Positions 16,606 through 24,328 of a DNA stretch of 34,510 nt are shown piece after piece. Position numbers and translations under genes: made by a program. The stretch covers positions 1-34,510 of the forward strand of contig JADJJZ010000009.1 of assembly GCA_016706255.1 (NCBI GenBank). Direction: 5' to 3'. How positions within the stretch are numbered: position 1 is the stretch's first letter; every line of letters starts with the position of its first letter. The notes under the pieces are model-generated. The model had not been told where the DNA came from. It did no database searches and was given only the letters and a program-made list of their open reading frames with translations. The stretch is from Bacteroidota bacterium (GTDB lineage: Bacteria > Bacteroidota > Bacteroidia > Chitinophagales > BACL12).

Positions 16606-17031
16606 TTAAGCATTTTGTAATGTTTCGATATCAAACTTTCTCATTTTCATAAATGCTTGCATTACACGTGGCGCTCTGGCAGGGTCAGACATTAGTTCAC
16701 CTAAATTGGCGGGAATCACTTGCCATGATAATCCGAATTTATCTCTACACCAACCACATTGACTTTCAGCGCCACCATCTGCAATGAGTTTATACCAGTA
16801 GTGGTCAATTTCAGCCTGATTCTTACAAGGAATAACAATTGATATGGCTTCATTAAATTTAAAATTATCGCCACCATTTAATCCCATGTAATAATGGCCA
16901 TTCAATTCAAAATTTACAACCATTCCGGTGTCATTCACAATTTTTGAATTAGGAAAAATAGAACAATAAAATTCTGCTGCAGCCCGGGCATTGCCATCGA
17001 ACCATAAACAAGGATACAATTGATTTGTCAT
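16606..17031 (-). CDS. PhnB-like VOC family protein
   Basis: Intact, 141 residues. It reads MTNQLYPCLWFDGNARAAAE, FYCSIFPNSKI, YMGLNGGDNFKFNEAISIVI, and AEIDHYWYKLIADGGAESQC, GWCRDKFGLSWQVIPANLGE, with the tail VMQAFMKMRKFDIETLQNA. This is the 3-demethylubiquinone-9 methyltransferase-like/PhnB branch of the vicinal oxygen chelate fold. The pattern GWCRDKFGLSWQVIP is diagnostic. Members are often carried with ArsR and AHSA1 genes, as here: the ATG overlaps the arsR2 stop (ATGA) and the AHSA1 gene follows. Enzymatic activity has rarely been shown for this branch. Confidence 0.9.
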   Translation of the reverse strand: MTNQLYPCLWFDGNARAAAEFYCSIFPNSKIVNDTGMVVNFELNGHYYMGLNGGDNFKFNEAISIVIPCKNQAEIDHYWYKLIADGGAESQCGWCRDKFGLSWQVIPANLGELMSDPARAPRVMQAFMKMRKFDIETLQNA

Positions 17032-17251
17032 TTCTTTAATTTTTCTTTTGTTGAATTTATTTTTAATAACTTTTTATCTGATTGCATTTCATCCAATAAT
17101 GTTTCAATTGCATCGAATCTGGTTTCCATAATTTCTTATAAGGTTCAACCCAAATGGCAATTTCTTTCATTTTTGGGGATTAAAATGGTAATAAATTTCT
17201 CTGCCTGGTAGGGTCGGCAATGGCTTGAAATACGTCTCTTCTGGTTTCCAT
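17028..17251 (-). pseudogene. ArsR-family regulator (arsR2) lacking its HTH domain
   Basis: From ATG at 17251 the N-terminus METRRDVFQAIADPTR matches arsR1 (DVFQAISDPTR). The next bases code, in another frame, for GREIYYHFNP, the wing that in arsR1 lies 46 residues further on. About 140 bases, coding for the whole winged-helix recognition part, are missing. At the join, GGC is shared by the two sides as judged from arsR1 (microhomology). Further shifts follow, then IAIWVEPYKKLW, ETRFDAIETLLDEMQSDKK and STKEKLKK, ending in TGA at 17028 that overlaps the VOC start. The promoter and both operators upstream are intact. As read it cannot bind DNA. Confidence 0.75.
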
Positions 17252-17255
17252 TTAT

Positions 17256-17301
17256 GCAGCTATTTGACTGCAAATATAATGCAGTTATTTGACTGCGCAA
17301 A
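17256..17301 (-). promoter_or_regulatory. arsR2 promoter with twin inverted-repeat operators
   Basis: Minus strand: -33 TTTG (17301-17298), a 19-base spacer, -7 TATATTTG (17278-17271). Operators: GCAGTTATTTGACTGC (17281-17296) inside the spacer and GCAGCTATTTGACTGC (17256-17271) touching the -7 box; they differ by one base and lie 25 bases apart. The layout equals that of arsR1, but the arms are GCAG/CTGC instead of GTAG/CTAC. The pairing within each arm is preserved, suggesting two repressors with shifted specificity. Confidence 0.75.
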
Positions 17302-17320
17302 TTTTTGAGCAATTATTTTT

Positions 17321-17794
17321 TTACTGAGTTAAATAGGAGTGGAGTATTACATGGTTGGATTTAAAAAACATTTCCAGCCGGTCAAGATTTTGTTTTTGGC
17401 CTTCATCTGCTTTAAATGTTTTTACTACGATGGTAAAATTTTCAATTGTATCGAATAATGAATGCCAGTCTATTAATGTAGCATTGCCCAAGTCGGTAAA
17501 TTTTATTGTAGCAATAAAATGTGGATTAAAATGTTCCATTACAATTTTTTCGAATGGAATGATTTCACGAAAACACTTCTGTTCGCATAATTTTGACCAT
17601 CCGGACCATGCATGGTTAACTTCCATTCACCATCAACTTTGAAATCCATAATATGAATGGTGTTTGTAAAACCGTTTGGACCCCACCACACTGCAATTTG
17701 TTCAGGGATCGTCCAGGCTTCCCACATTGTTTTAGTGGTAATTAAATGTTCTGCTTAGGTGGAGTGAACGTTCTGCGATATTTTCCATCGACAT
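17321..17794 (-). CDS. AHSA1/SRPBCC protein (frameshifted)
   Basis: From ATG at 17794 (or 17788): MSMENIAERSLHLSRTFN, a shift near 17742, then MWEAWTIPEQIAVWWGPNGF, TNTIHIMDFKVDGEWKLTMH, GPDGQNYANRSVF, a shift near 17580, then REIIPFEKIVMEHFNPHF, ATLIDWHSLFDTIENFTIVV, and the closing helix GQKQNLDRLEMFFKS, stop at 17321. The WEAWTxPExxxxWWGPxGFTN entry and FxVDGEWxxxMHGPDGxxYxN are exact AHSA1 hallmarks. It follows the SnoaL-like gene by about 10 bases and so is probably controlled by the same promoter and operator (18204-18273). Confidence 0.85.
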
Positions 17795-17802
17795 TAAATT
17801 AT

Positions 17803-18186
17803 TTAATAAAAAAACTGTTCTGACACGATTTCACCATTTTTAACTTCATACAACATGATTTGGTTAATTTGAATTCTGCCAAAATCTTCGAGTGTAATAT
17901 CAACTGCTCTCGCAACTGCAAAATGATTTCCGCTCACAATTGGTGTGGATGTAGATGTGTGATGCACATCACGGATTTTTTTTCCAAAATTTTCACCTTT
18001 TTCCCGAACGGCTTTTTTCCCTTCTGCGTAACCAAAATAAGGTGAATGTTCAGGGTCAATACTTTTTACATTTTCAGAAAATAATTCATCCTGAATTTCG
18101 AACCATTTTTCCTGTTTTGCCAGCTCATCAAAGCGTGCAGCCACATTTTGAGTAGAATCGGTAGTGTTCTTTATTTCTGTAGTCAT
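17803..18186 (-). CDS. SnoaL-like/NTF2-fold protein
   Basis: Intact. I take the ATG at 18186 (MTTEIKNTTDSTQNVAARFD), 127 residues. The in-frame ATG at 18204 is less likely, because the -7 box at 18204-18211 would then overlap the coding sequence, and because the distance from 18186 to the -7 box (18 bases) equals that at the SRPBCC pair. Pattern: RFDELAKQEKWFEIQDELFS, VKSIDPEHSPYFGYAEGKKA, HHTSTSTPIVSGNHFAVARA, VKNGEIVSEQFFY. This is the SnoaL-like cone fold, a small ligand-binding or isomerase-like scaffold; the substrate is unknown. First gene of a two-gene operon with an AHSA1 gene. Confidence 0.85.
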   Translation of the reverse strand: MTTEIKNTTDSTQNVAARFDELAKQEKWFEIQDELFSENVKSIDPEHSPYFGYAEGKKAVREKGENFGKKIRDVHHTSTSTPIVSGNHFAVARAVDITLEDFGRIQINQIMLYEVKNGEIVSEQFFY

Positions 18187-18203
18187 AGTATCAAGTTTAA
18201 GCA

Positions 18204-18273
18204 CAAAAGTATTGGCTAAATTGGTAAGTAGAGGTGTGTAAAATGGACACTGTTGCGGGGTGATTTGGACAAA
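18204..18273 (-). promoter_or_regulatory. Promoter and direct-repeat operator (copy B) for the SnoaL-SRPBCC operon
   Basis: Minus-strand -7 box TACTTTTG (18211-18204), 18 bases before the ATG at 18186. On the plus strand GTGTAAAATGGACA starts at 18236 and TGATTTGGACAAA occupies 18261-18273; the GGACA cores are 22 bases apart. Compared with copy A (8537-8573), both half-sites are nearly identical, while the spacer between them is not conserved. The distances from operator to -7 box (25) and to start codon (50) are the same in both copies. Confidence 0.6.
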
Positions 18274-18283
18274 ATTACCAGGC

Positions 18284-18709
18284 TTATTTTTTACTGAGGG
18301 ATGTTTTGATAATACCTTGCAGCACGTTTAAATCAACATCTTCCAGCTTATTTATATACAGGCATCCCACACCTGTTTTGTGTTTACCGAGTTTTTTTAA
18401 TGCTGCGCTATGTTCCTGAATACCAACACTTACATAAAGCGATAGATTTGCTTTACGCGGTGCAAAGCCAATGAGTAACCAGTCAACTTCCCGCCCGGTA
18501 TTGGGACTTTTATATCTTTTATTGCCAAAACCAACAATTGAGTTGCTCCACAAAACGGGTTCTTCACCGGAGGCTGCTTTCATCATATCGATTAATACAA
18601 AACAATCTTTTCTTTTTTGTTCGTCGCTTATTTTATTGATAAAGGCAACCACATTATTATTAGTTGGTTTGGTTTTAATTTCAACCAGTTTTGATTTTTT
18701 TTCTGCCAT
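18284..18709 (-). CDS. DUF1801-domain protein
   Basis: Intact, 141 residues: a lysine-rich lead (MAEKKSKLVEIKTKPTNNNV), then VAFINKISDEQKRKDCFVLI, MMKAASGEEPVLWSNSIVGF, YKSPNTGREVDWLLIGFAPR, KANLSLYVSVGIQEHSAALK, and GKHKTGVGCLYINKLEDVDL. The pair EPVLWxxSIVGFG and DWxxIGFAPRKxxLSLY is diagnostic of this DUF1801 subgroup. Function unknown, cytoplasmic. Its ATG lies directly after the stop of the hydrolase lipoprotein gene, so they may be co-transcribed. Its 3' end faces the promoter region of the SnoaL operon. Confidence 0.9.
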   Translation of the reverse strand: MAEKKSKLVEIKTKPTNNNVVAFINKISDEQKRKDCFVLIDMMKAASGEEPVLWSNSIVGFGNKRYKSPNTGREVDWLLIGFAPRKANLSLYVSVGIQEHSAALKKLGKHKTGVGCLYINKLEDVDLNVLQGIIKTSLSKK

Positions 18710-18710
18710 A

Positions 18711-19595
18711 CTATTTTACTTCATCTAATAAAAATTCATTAATCATATTAACAGTCGCGGCAATTAAAACACTATCGTATGCTGTAGTAATTTCACCAAT
18801 ATAATCGCCATGACCACCGGGAATAATTGCCAACCTGGAATTAGATAATAGTTTATGCATTTCTGCAGCATGTTCAGGAGTTGTTACATCTTTATCGCCA
18901 ATAATAATAAATGCAGGTGATTTAATCGACAACATTTCTTCAACCGAAATATCAGGAAACGATTGCATTCTGGCAACATCACGACTATACATTTGATATA
19001 ACGCAGCTGAATCCGGATTTACTTTTAAAAACGCATCTTTTAACTGCTGAGGCATGGTTTCAAACGAAGGATTTCCCATCATATCCCAAAACCAGGATGG
19101 TGCTCCTGTTTTATTATAAAATGTTGATGCAACAATAATTTTATGTGTTAATTCCGGATGTCGGATTGCAAATTGCAAAGTAGTGCTGGCACCATTGCTG
19201 AATCCGAATATATCCGCTTTTTCAATGTGGAGTTGTTTAAGCAAATCCGCAACATCGTCGGCATCCTGCGTAAAGGTTAGCGGACGATCGATATCAGCAG
19301 TGCGGCCATGTGCCTGCAATTCAACTGCAATTACTTTATGTGTTTTAGCAAATTGATGAATTACATTGCCAAATGTACTTTCTAAAGTTGAACCACCACC
19401 ATGAATAAGGACTAATGGAAAACCGGAACCGTGTATTTCATAATACATTTTCAATCCATTGACATTGGCATAACCGGTTTCAGTATTTGTTGATGTATTA
19501 GGATTGATTTCAGTCTGCATGTTTTTATTATTTGCATTTTTGCAACTTATGATAAATAACAGTAAAAAAGATATATAGATGCCTTTTTTGAACAT
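18711..19595 (-). CDS. Alpha/beta-hydrolase lipoprotein
   Basis: Intact, 294 residues. N-terminal lipoprotein signal MFKKGIYISFLLLFIISCKN with lipobox cysteine at residue 18. The hydrolase domain starts at about residue 41 (GYANVNGLKMYYEIHGSG). Oxyanion-hole loop LVLIHGGGST (residues 61-70), nucleophile elbow GFSNGA with Ser133, acid in IIIGDKDVTTPEHA (Asp236, or Asp234), and His262 in IPGGHGDYIG. All catalytic parts are present. It should be membrane-anchored and face the periplasm or cell surface. The family includes esterases and haloalkane-dehalogenase-like enzymes; the substrate is not clear. The gene begins a possible two-gene operon with DUF1801. Confidence 0.85.
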   Translation of the reverse strand: MFKKGIYISFLLLFIISCKNANNKNMQTEINPNTSTNTETGYANVNGLKMYYEIHGSGFPLVLIHGGGSTLESTFGNVIHQFAKTHKVIAVELQAHGRTADIDRPLTFTQDADDVADLLKQLHIEKADIFGFSNGASTTLQFAIRHPELTHKIIVASTFYNKTGAPSWFWDMMGNPSFETMPQQLKDAFLKVNPDSAALYQMYSRDVARMQSFPDISVEEMLSIKSPAFIIIGDKDVTTPEHAAEMHKLLSNSRLAIIPGGHGDYIGEITTAYDSVLIAATVNMINEFLLDEVK

Positions 19596-19673
19596 GATTC
19601 AAAATTAGCGTTAACTGTTTTAAAAACAAATTTTGAAGATAAAATGAACAATATATATAACTATTAAAAAATA

Positions 19674-20291
19674 TTAATCCAGTCCGTTCATTATTTTATG
19701 TAATTCGGTTGCTTTGTTGAGATAATCTTCCAGCGGTTCCATTCCTAATTCAGCTCTTCTTTTATTTACGCCATTTTTAAATTTGAGTGGTTTGGGAATG
19801 GCAATATGCTGCTCATTATAAGTGAGTTGTGTGCCATATAATTGTTTTTTACCGGTATTTACTTTAATACGGTCATATAAAAATGCATAATCTGCTCCAT
19901 TAATTAGCCCCTTTTCTACCTGTTCTTTAATTATTGGTAACATATCAGATTGGAAATTCACATCACTATCGGCATGTTGAATAAGCGGAAAAAAATTGGT
20001 AGCACTTTCTTTTCCAACCTTTTCAATAGAAGGGTAACCATACGTTGCAATTATATTTTTAACAATTGGAATATGCCGTTTAAAGGTTTCATTTTTAATA
20101 TTTTCATAAATCATTATACTATCCATGGTAGCGCCTCTTTGATAAGCAGCAATAAAATCCAATTGAACTTGCTGATCTACCTGATACAGGCTATCAATTT
20201 GGGCTTTTAATGATGGCAGTTGAATATTTTCCTGGGCCAAAAGTATGTTTGAACAAATTAGCAGGAAAGGGAGGAGGAGGCTTTTGAACAT
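19674..20291 (-). CDS. DUF6624-domain secreted protein
   Basis: Intact, 205 residues with a signal peptide (MFKSLLLPFLLICSNILLAQ). The mature part has LKAQIDSLYQVDQQVQLDFI, KRHIPIVKNIIATYGYPSIE, KVGKESATNFFPLIQHADSD, MLPIIKEQVEKGLINGADYA, YDRIKVNTGKKQLYGTQLTY, and KRRAELGMEPLEDYLNKATE. The YGYPS..VG..A..FFPLIQHAD.D run followed by YLxDRIKVNxGKKQLYGTQ is the DUF6624 pattern; its function is unknown, probably periplasmic or surface-exposed. It is transcribed alone: about 80 bases separate it from the hydrolase lipoprotein and about 40 from the VOC gene. Confidence 0.85.
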   Translation of the reverse strand: MFKSLLLPFLLICSNILLAQENIQLPSLKAQIDSLYQVDQQVQLDFIAAYQRGATMDSIMIYENIKNETFKRHIPIVKNIIATYGYPSIEKVGKESATNFFPLIQHADSDVNFQSDMLPIIKEQVEKGLINGADYAFLYDRIKVNTGKKQLYGTQLTYNEQHIAIPKPLKFKNGVNKRRAELGMEPLEDYLNKATELHKIMNGLD

Positions 20292-20333
20292 TATGAATAA
20301 TTACAATTTATATTATATGAAAAGATTATGAAC

Positions 20334-20760
20334 TCACGCTGGCTCCCACAATTCAATTTTATTACCCTCTTCATCCATAATATGAATAAATTTACCGTAA
20401 TCATAGGTTTCAAGTTCATCTACAATGTTGACGCCATTATTTCGAAGTTTTTCTATCAGTCCTTCTATATTTTGAACACGGTAATTAATCATAAAATCTT
20501 TAGTTGAAGGTGCAAAATAGGCATCACCCTTTTAAACAGGCACCATTGAATAGAATTTATCCGTTCGGGTCGTGTAAATCGCGGGATTCGAAACTTGCGG
20601 AACCCCAATCATTAATTTCTAAACCTAAGTTTTTAACATACCACTCCCTGATTTCCTTTAAATTTTCGGCAAAAAAGAGGATGGCTCCAATACCAAGCAC
20701 TTTAGCTGTTTTGTCGTTTTGTGGTTCAGTGTTTTCTGGTTGCCTTATATCTTCGTCCAT
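20334..20760 (-). CDS. VOC family (glyoxalase-like) protein, frameshifted
   Basis: From ATG at 20760: MDEDIRQPENTEPQNDKTAK, VLGIGAILFFAENLKEIREW, YVKNLGLEINDWGSASFESR, DLHDPNG, shifts near 20555-20525, then GDAYFAPSTKDFMINYRVQN, EGLIEKLRNNGVNIVDELET, and YDYGKFIHIMDEEGNKIELW, EPA, stop at 20334. The IREWYxxxLGLExxxxG entry and YGKFxHIxDxEGNKIELWEP ending are classical VOC beta-alpha-beta-beta-beta halves; the terminal Glu of IELWEP is the usual metal ligand, while the position of the first ligand is not clear. Normal length after repair is about 141. Function likely resembles a glyoxalase or dioxygenase-like binding protein. Confidence 0.8.
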
Positions 20761-20877
20761 AATTTTCTGATTTAGTTTTTTAATATGATGCCTTCAGTTG
20801 TAATAACGCTTAAAAGTAAATAATTTTTTCCAGTTTGCTTTGGGCGAACTATTTAAACTCACTCGGTCAAACCATTC

Positions 20878-21772
20878 CTATGGAATAGGAAATATTTCTT
20901 CAGAAGCAATAACTTTCCCATTATTACAGATTTCAATTATATATCTAGTGGGTATATCGCCAGGATATACATCTATCGCGAATTCATCAACATGATATTC
21001 GGCCGGACTAATATTTAAATCGGATAATATTTGTTGGAGGTTTATTTTTTTAAACTCCTCTAAAGTATATGGAAATTGATAATGTTTACCATCACTTGAA
21101 ATTACTACAAAAATTATTGATATCTGCAAACTATCCCGATGACTATTTTTAAAAGTCATTTCGACATTTAATTTGTTTACATCTTCAAATCTAATAATTT
21201 CATTATACAGATATTTATTATCAAGCGTTAACCAGGTGGATAAAATTTCTGTTTTTGGTTGTTCGGGGAATTGACCAATATACTTACCTTTTTCCCAAAC
21301 TTCTGTATAAGTTGTATCGCCATTTGGATTATAATAAACCCAAATACCATCATGAACACAACAACGACCGGTTTCAACTAAGTAGTTCCAGTTTCCGGTA
21401 TGGTTTTCCATATATTGACCGGTCATTTTCAATTTTCCATTAGGGTAAAAATTTTTAACATAACCAACCTCATAACCCCGACATAACACCTGTTCCCGAA
21501 TTAATATTTCGTTTTTATCGTAAAATGTCACTATACAAGGGCAACAAGTGTCCAATGTTTGCCAGGATGAGGTTAGCTTATCAAATTCATATTTCGAAAC
21601 AACTGCTTCATCGATTTTATATAAAATTTCGCTATTGATGGGTTGAATATCAAAATTTCCGGAATAAACTTTAATTCGCTTTAGATTTAAATAAGCTGAA
21701 TCAGTACTATTTGAGCAAAACTGCTCACTTTACATATCAATAAAAACAAGACAAGGGCATAAAATGTTTCAT
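20878..21772 (-). CDS. Secreted MORN-variant repeat protein (signal peptide frameshifted)
   Basis: The long open part (225 residues from 21555) extends upstream in frame to about 21705 (NSTDSAYLNLKRIKVYSGNF), and a signal peptide in shifted frames (FYALVLFLLICKVSSFAQ) leads back to an ATG at 21772. Domain part: GYEVGYVKNFYPNGKLKMTG, QYMENHTGNWNYLVETGRCC, and HDGIWVYYNPNGDTTYTEVW, EKGKYIGQF, which are MORN_2-type antitoxin-like (YwqK-like) repeats. The C-terminal 110 residues (beginning LTLDNKYLYNEIIRFEDVNK) are beta-rich and unassigned. Total about 298 residues. The Cys-rich CCPC near the start of the repeats could bind metal or form disulfides. Probably exported; role unknown. Confidence 0.65.
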
Positions 21773-21835
21773 GAGAGCGCTCAATTATTTAATAAGCCAA
21801 TTTTAATTCAAATTATAAAAGAAAAGTTTATTATT

Positions 21836-22623
21836 TCACTTAAAAAGAGTTGTGTCACCATCCCTCCAATCTACTGCGTAACTTTCTACTACGATCCATG
21901 TAGTTGTTGTTTTTATGTATTTATAGGTCGTATAATGTTCACCTATGGCATTGGTGAGCACTAAATTAGTGAATGTTAAATTCTTATTGTTGAAATACTC
22001 AGGGAACCAGATAACATTTTCGGTCAGGTATTTATTAAATTGAAAATGTTTTGCTTGGTTTGTATGTAATATGCATAATGCGGTCCATTATCCACACCGG
22101 AATTCATCGGAGATGCAAAATCTTCCAAGCCATCAAAATTGAAATCTGCAACAACAATTTCACCACAATAATTATCTACATCATCATAATTTGCATTTAC
22201 ACCTGTAATATATGAGCGTTGTATTTTTAAATTGGTGGCATTATCATTAAAATACCAAGGGAATATTTTCAAATCTGGAATTATTGTTTGCATCAGGAGC
22301 GAATCTTTTGTAAAAATATTTATCTTTCTTAAAACCGTATCAAAATATTTATGATTATTGGTTTTGTAATAATCAATAAGCTCGTAATTATATATATTAG
22401 ATAAATCTGTAAAGTAAAATCGAACTATCGAATCGTTTATTAGATTACCCTTTTTAATTAAGTTATTGTTTTTATTTGCAGTTTCCGATATACTTCCCTC
22501 GTTTTTATTTAAAGAATCTTGTTTCGCATTTTTTTGACAACTAGATAACGACATGCCAATTAATTGAAATAAAAACAAGTAATAATTTAACTTAAATATA
22601 ACTGAATTTGAATTTATTTTCAT
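21836..22623 (-). CDS. FG-GAP-like lipoprotein (one frameshift)
   Basis: From ATG at 22623, MKINSNSVIFKLNYYLFLFQ and LIGMSLSSCQKNAK: a lipobox with the Cys after LSS. A Ser/Asn/Lys-rich linker follows, then a beta-rich domain with DLKIFPWYFNDNATNLKIQR and the calcium-loop-like VVADFNFDGLEDFA, SPMNSGVDNGPHYAYYIQT. A shift near 22040 leads to FQFNKYLTENVIWFPEYFNN and AIGEHYTTYKYIKTTTTWIV, stop at 21836. The pattern DFNFDGxEDFA...G......YYIxT resembles the XAC2610/FG-GAP-like repeat proteins of Bacteroidota. About 262 residues. Probably anchored in the outer or inner membrane. Function unknown. Confidence 0.65.
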
Positions 22624-22723
22624 ATTTGTGGCTAGTATTATCGCTCAGTGTTGAGTATTAATTAACGAAAATATATTTGAATGTATTTTATACGACATAG
22701 GTTTCCAAACCAATATAGTTTTG

Positions 22724-23616
22724 TCATTCCATGACAACAACCCCCTTCAAATCCGCGAGGTTATTTTTAAGAAATGCATAGGTAATTTTATCGACTTTGC
22801 AGTTTATAAATTTAACTCGTTTAAACTTTCTGTTATTTTTAAAGAATGTATTTATGAATGTGGCATTTTCAAATTTGGCTGTATAAAAACCGCAATTTTC
22901 AAATGTACATTCATTAAAGGTGCCGGTAAATGTAATATCCTGTAATTGCATTTCAATAAAGGAAGTTAAATTCCATTGAATGTTTTCCAGTGTATTTTTC
23001 ATAAAATTGCCTGTTTTAAAAACGGTTCCTATAAAATCGGCACCGGAAAAATCACATTGTAAGATATTGGATTTGGTAATTACCGTTTCATTTAATGAAC
23101 AATTATTAAATTTATTTTTTTGCAGGTTTGAGCCTTGGATTTGACTTTTACTGATATCGGAATCAGAAAAATCGCAGCCATCTACATTATTTTTATTTAA
23201 TGTTAACCCGGATAGGTTTGAACCGATGAATAAACAACGGTGCATATTTGCAGACGAAAAATTTTGACTCAAGTTTTTTAATCCGGAAAAATCACTATCA
23301 GCCAAATTTAGCTTCGACATATCTCGGTTTGTGTTAACAGGGGATTTCGCAGTGCCGGAAATTTCTGTGTTAACAGAATCATGGGTTGGGTTACTGACTG
23401 ATAATGACTGGAAACTTTCAGAGAAGTAATTTAGATCTACCCCTAAAATTTCTGCCAAACGGTTTAATGTTGTTATATCAGGCATCGATTCACCTCGCTC
23501 CCATTTACCTACTGCTTGCGGACTGATTGAAATTTTTGAGCCAGATCGGCTTGTGAAAGAAAAATGGATTTTCTCGCTGCGGCAATTTTATCGCCAATCG
23601 TGTTTGAATTTAGCAT
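22724..23616 (-). CDS. XRE-type HTH regulator fused to pentapeptide repeats (one frameshift)
   Basis: ATG at 23616 gives MLNSNTIGDKIAAARKSIFL and SQADLAQK; one base is lost near 23535, after which ISISPQAVGKWERGESMPDI continues into the 253-residue open frame. The first 65 residues are a Cro/C1-type HTH (SQADLAxxISISPQAVGKWERG). After a Ser/Thr/Asn linker (about residues 75-105), pentapeptide repeats run to the end: SKLNLADSDFSGL, CLFIGSNLSGLTLNKNNVDG, CDFSDSDISKSQIQGSNLQK and NKFNNCSLNETVITKSN. Such repeats fold as a right-handed quadrilateral beta-helix; some (MfpA, Qnr) mimic DNA. A 21-bp repeat array lies upstream. Autoregulation is inferred, not shown. Confidence 0.85.
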
Positions 23617-23639
23617 CTTGTTTAAGTTTTTTGATGCAG

Positions 23640-23743
23640 CAAAGTTATTTTGGCGTGTTCGTTGTAAACAACATTTGACCGCTACTAATAGTTGTATTAC
23701 CGCAACTAATGGTTGTTTTGTGGCAACTTTTGGATGTAATTCC
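23640..23743 (-). promoter_or_regulatory. Promoter and 21-bp repeat array upstream of the XRE-pentapeptide gene
   Basis: A -7 box TAACTTTG lies at 23647-23640 (minus strand), 24 bases before the ATG. Upstream, GCTACTAATAGTTG (23681), GCAACTAATGGTTG (23702) and GCAACTTTTGGATG (23723) start exactly 21 bases apart. The middle copy is an inverted repeat CAAC-TAATG-GTTG; the first and third are imperfect. A perfect palindrome GTTGTAAACAAC (23661-23672) lies nearer to the -7 box. The shared CAAC/GTTG arms suggest operator sites spaced by two helical turns. Confidence 0.5.
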
Positions 23744-23828
23744 GGCTAAAACAAAGAATAGCCACTTTTTTGCTAATAAATGCTGCCATTTCTCCTAAAA
23801 ACGAAAGCTCAACATTTTGAAAAATGGG

Positions 23829-24194
23829 TTATACATCGCGTAAAATTTTTTCCATTTTCCTGCCTTTCGCCAATTCATCCACCAGTTTGTCAAGGTAACG
23901 GACCTGCTGTGTTAACGGATTCTCAATTTCTTCAATTCTGTATCCGCATATCATACCTGTTATCAGGTTGGCATTTGGATGGAGCTTAGCCTTTTTGAAG
24001 AAGGTTTCAAACGTAACCTTTTCATTTATAAGTGCTTGTATCTTTTTTTCGTCAAACCCTGTTAGCCAGGTAATAACCTGGTTCAGTTCATCTTTGGTTC
24101 TTCCTTTTTTTTCAATTTTTGTAAGATACAATGGGTAAACGGAAGAAAAAGTCATTTCTGCCATTCTTTTATTATGTATGTCGGTTGTGTTCAT
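23829..24194 (-). CDS. DUF2200-domain protein
   Basis: Intact, 121 residues, all of it family pattern: DIHNKRMAEMTFSSVYPLYL, TKIEKKGRTKDELNQVITWL, TGFDEKKIQALINEKVTFET, FFKKAKLHPNANLITGMICG, YRIEEIENPLTQQVRYLDKL, VDELAKGRKMEKILRD. DUF2200 proteins are cytoplasmic, small and of unknown function; they are widespread as single genes in Bacteroidota and Firmicutes. There is a 12-base perfect palindrome TTGTAATTACAA at 24246-24257, about 52 bases upstream of the ATG, that may be a regulatory site. Confidence 0.92.
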   Translation of the reverse strand: MNTTDIHNKRMAEMTFSSVYPLYLTKIEKKGRTKDELNQVITWLTGFDEKKIQALINEKVTFETFFKKAKLHPNANLITGMICGYRIEEIENPLTQQVRYLDKLVDELAKGRKMEKILRDV

Positions 24195-24245
24195 ATTATT
24201 CGGTTTACGATAGAATTACTGCACAACAATTTTAACGAAATTATA

Positions 24246-24257
24246 TTGTAATTACAA
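24246..24257. promoter_or_regulatory. 12-bp palindrome upstream of the DUF2200 gene
   Basis: TTGTAATTACAA is a perfect palindrome in AT-rich sequence, 52 bases before the DUF2200 ATG. No clear TAnnTTTG box was paired with it. It could be an operator or chance. Confidence 0.25.
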
Positions 24258-24328
24258 AAGGAACAATTAAAGTCAGGGTCTATTTATAATTGGCTCAGTT
24301 TAAATAAATATCGATTAAAATTGGTAAT

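Noticed and set aside
19600..19607. TAATTTTG as promoter of the hydrolase lipoprotein
   Set aside because: It lies five bases from the ATG, so transcription would start at or inside the start codon, while the lipoprotein signal needs that start.
22024..22623. Treating the FG-GAP-like lipoprotein as ending at 22024
   Set aside because: The next frame continues with protein-like sequence to 21836, and a single indel joins them.
23681..23743. Three regularly spaced repeats that might be a CRISPR array
   Set aside because: The 21-base units are contiguous without unique spacers, are imperfect, and lie in a promoter; there are no cas genes.
23564..23749. Plus-strand ORF with a seven-residue repeat (TATNSCI, TATNGCF, VATFGCN)
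   Set aside because: It is the translation of the 21-base repeat array and overlaps the XRE gene start and promoter; no supporting start signal.
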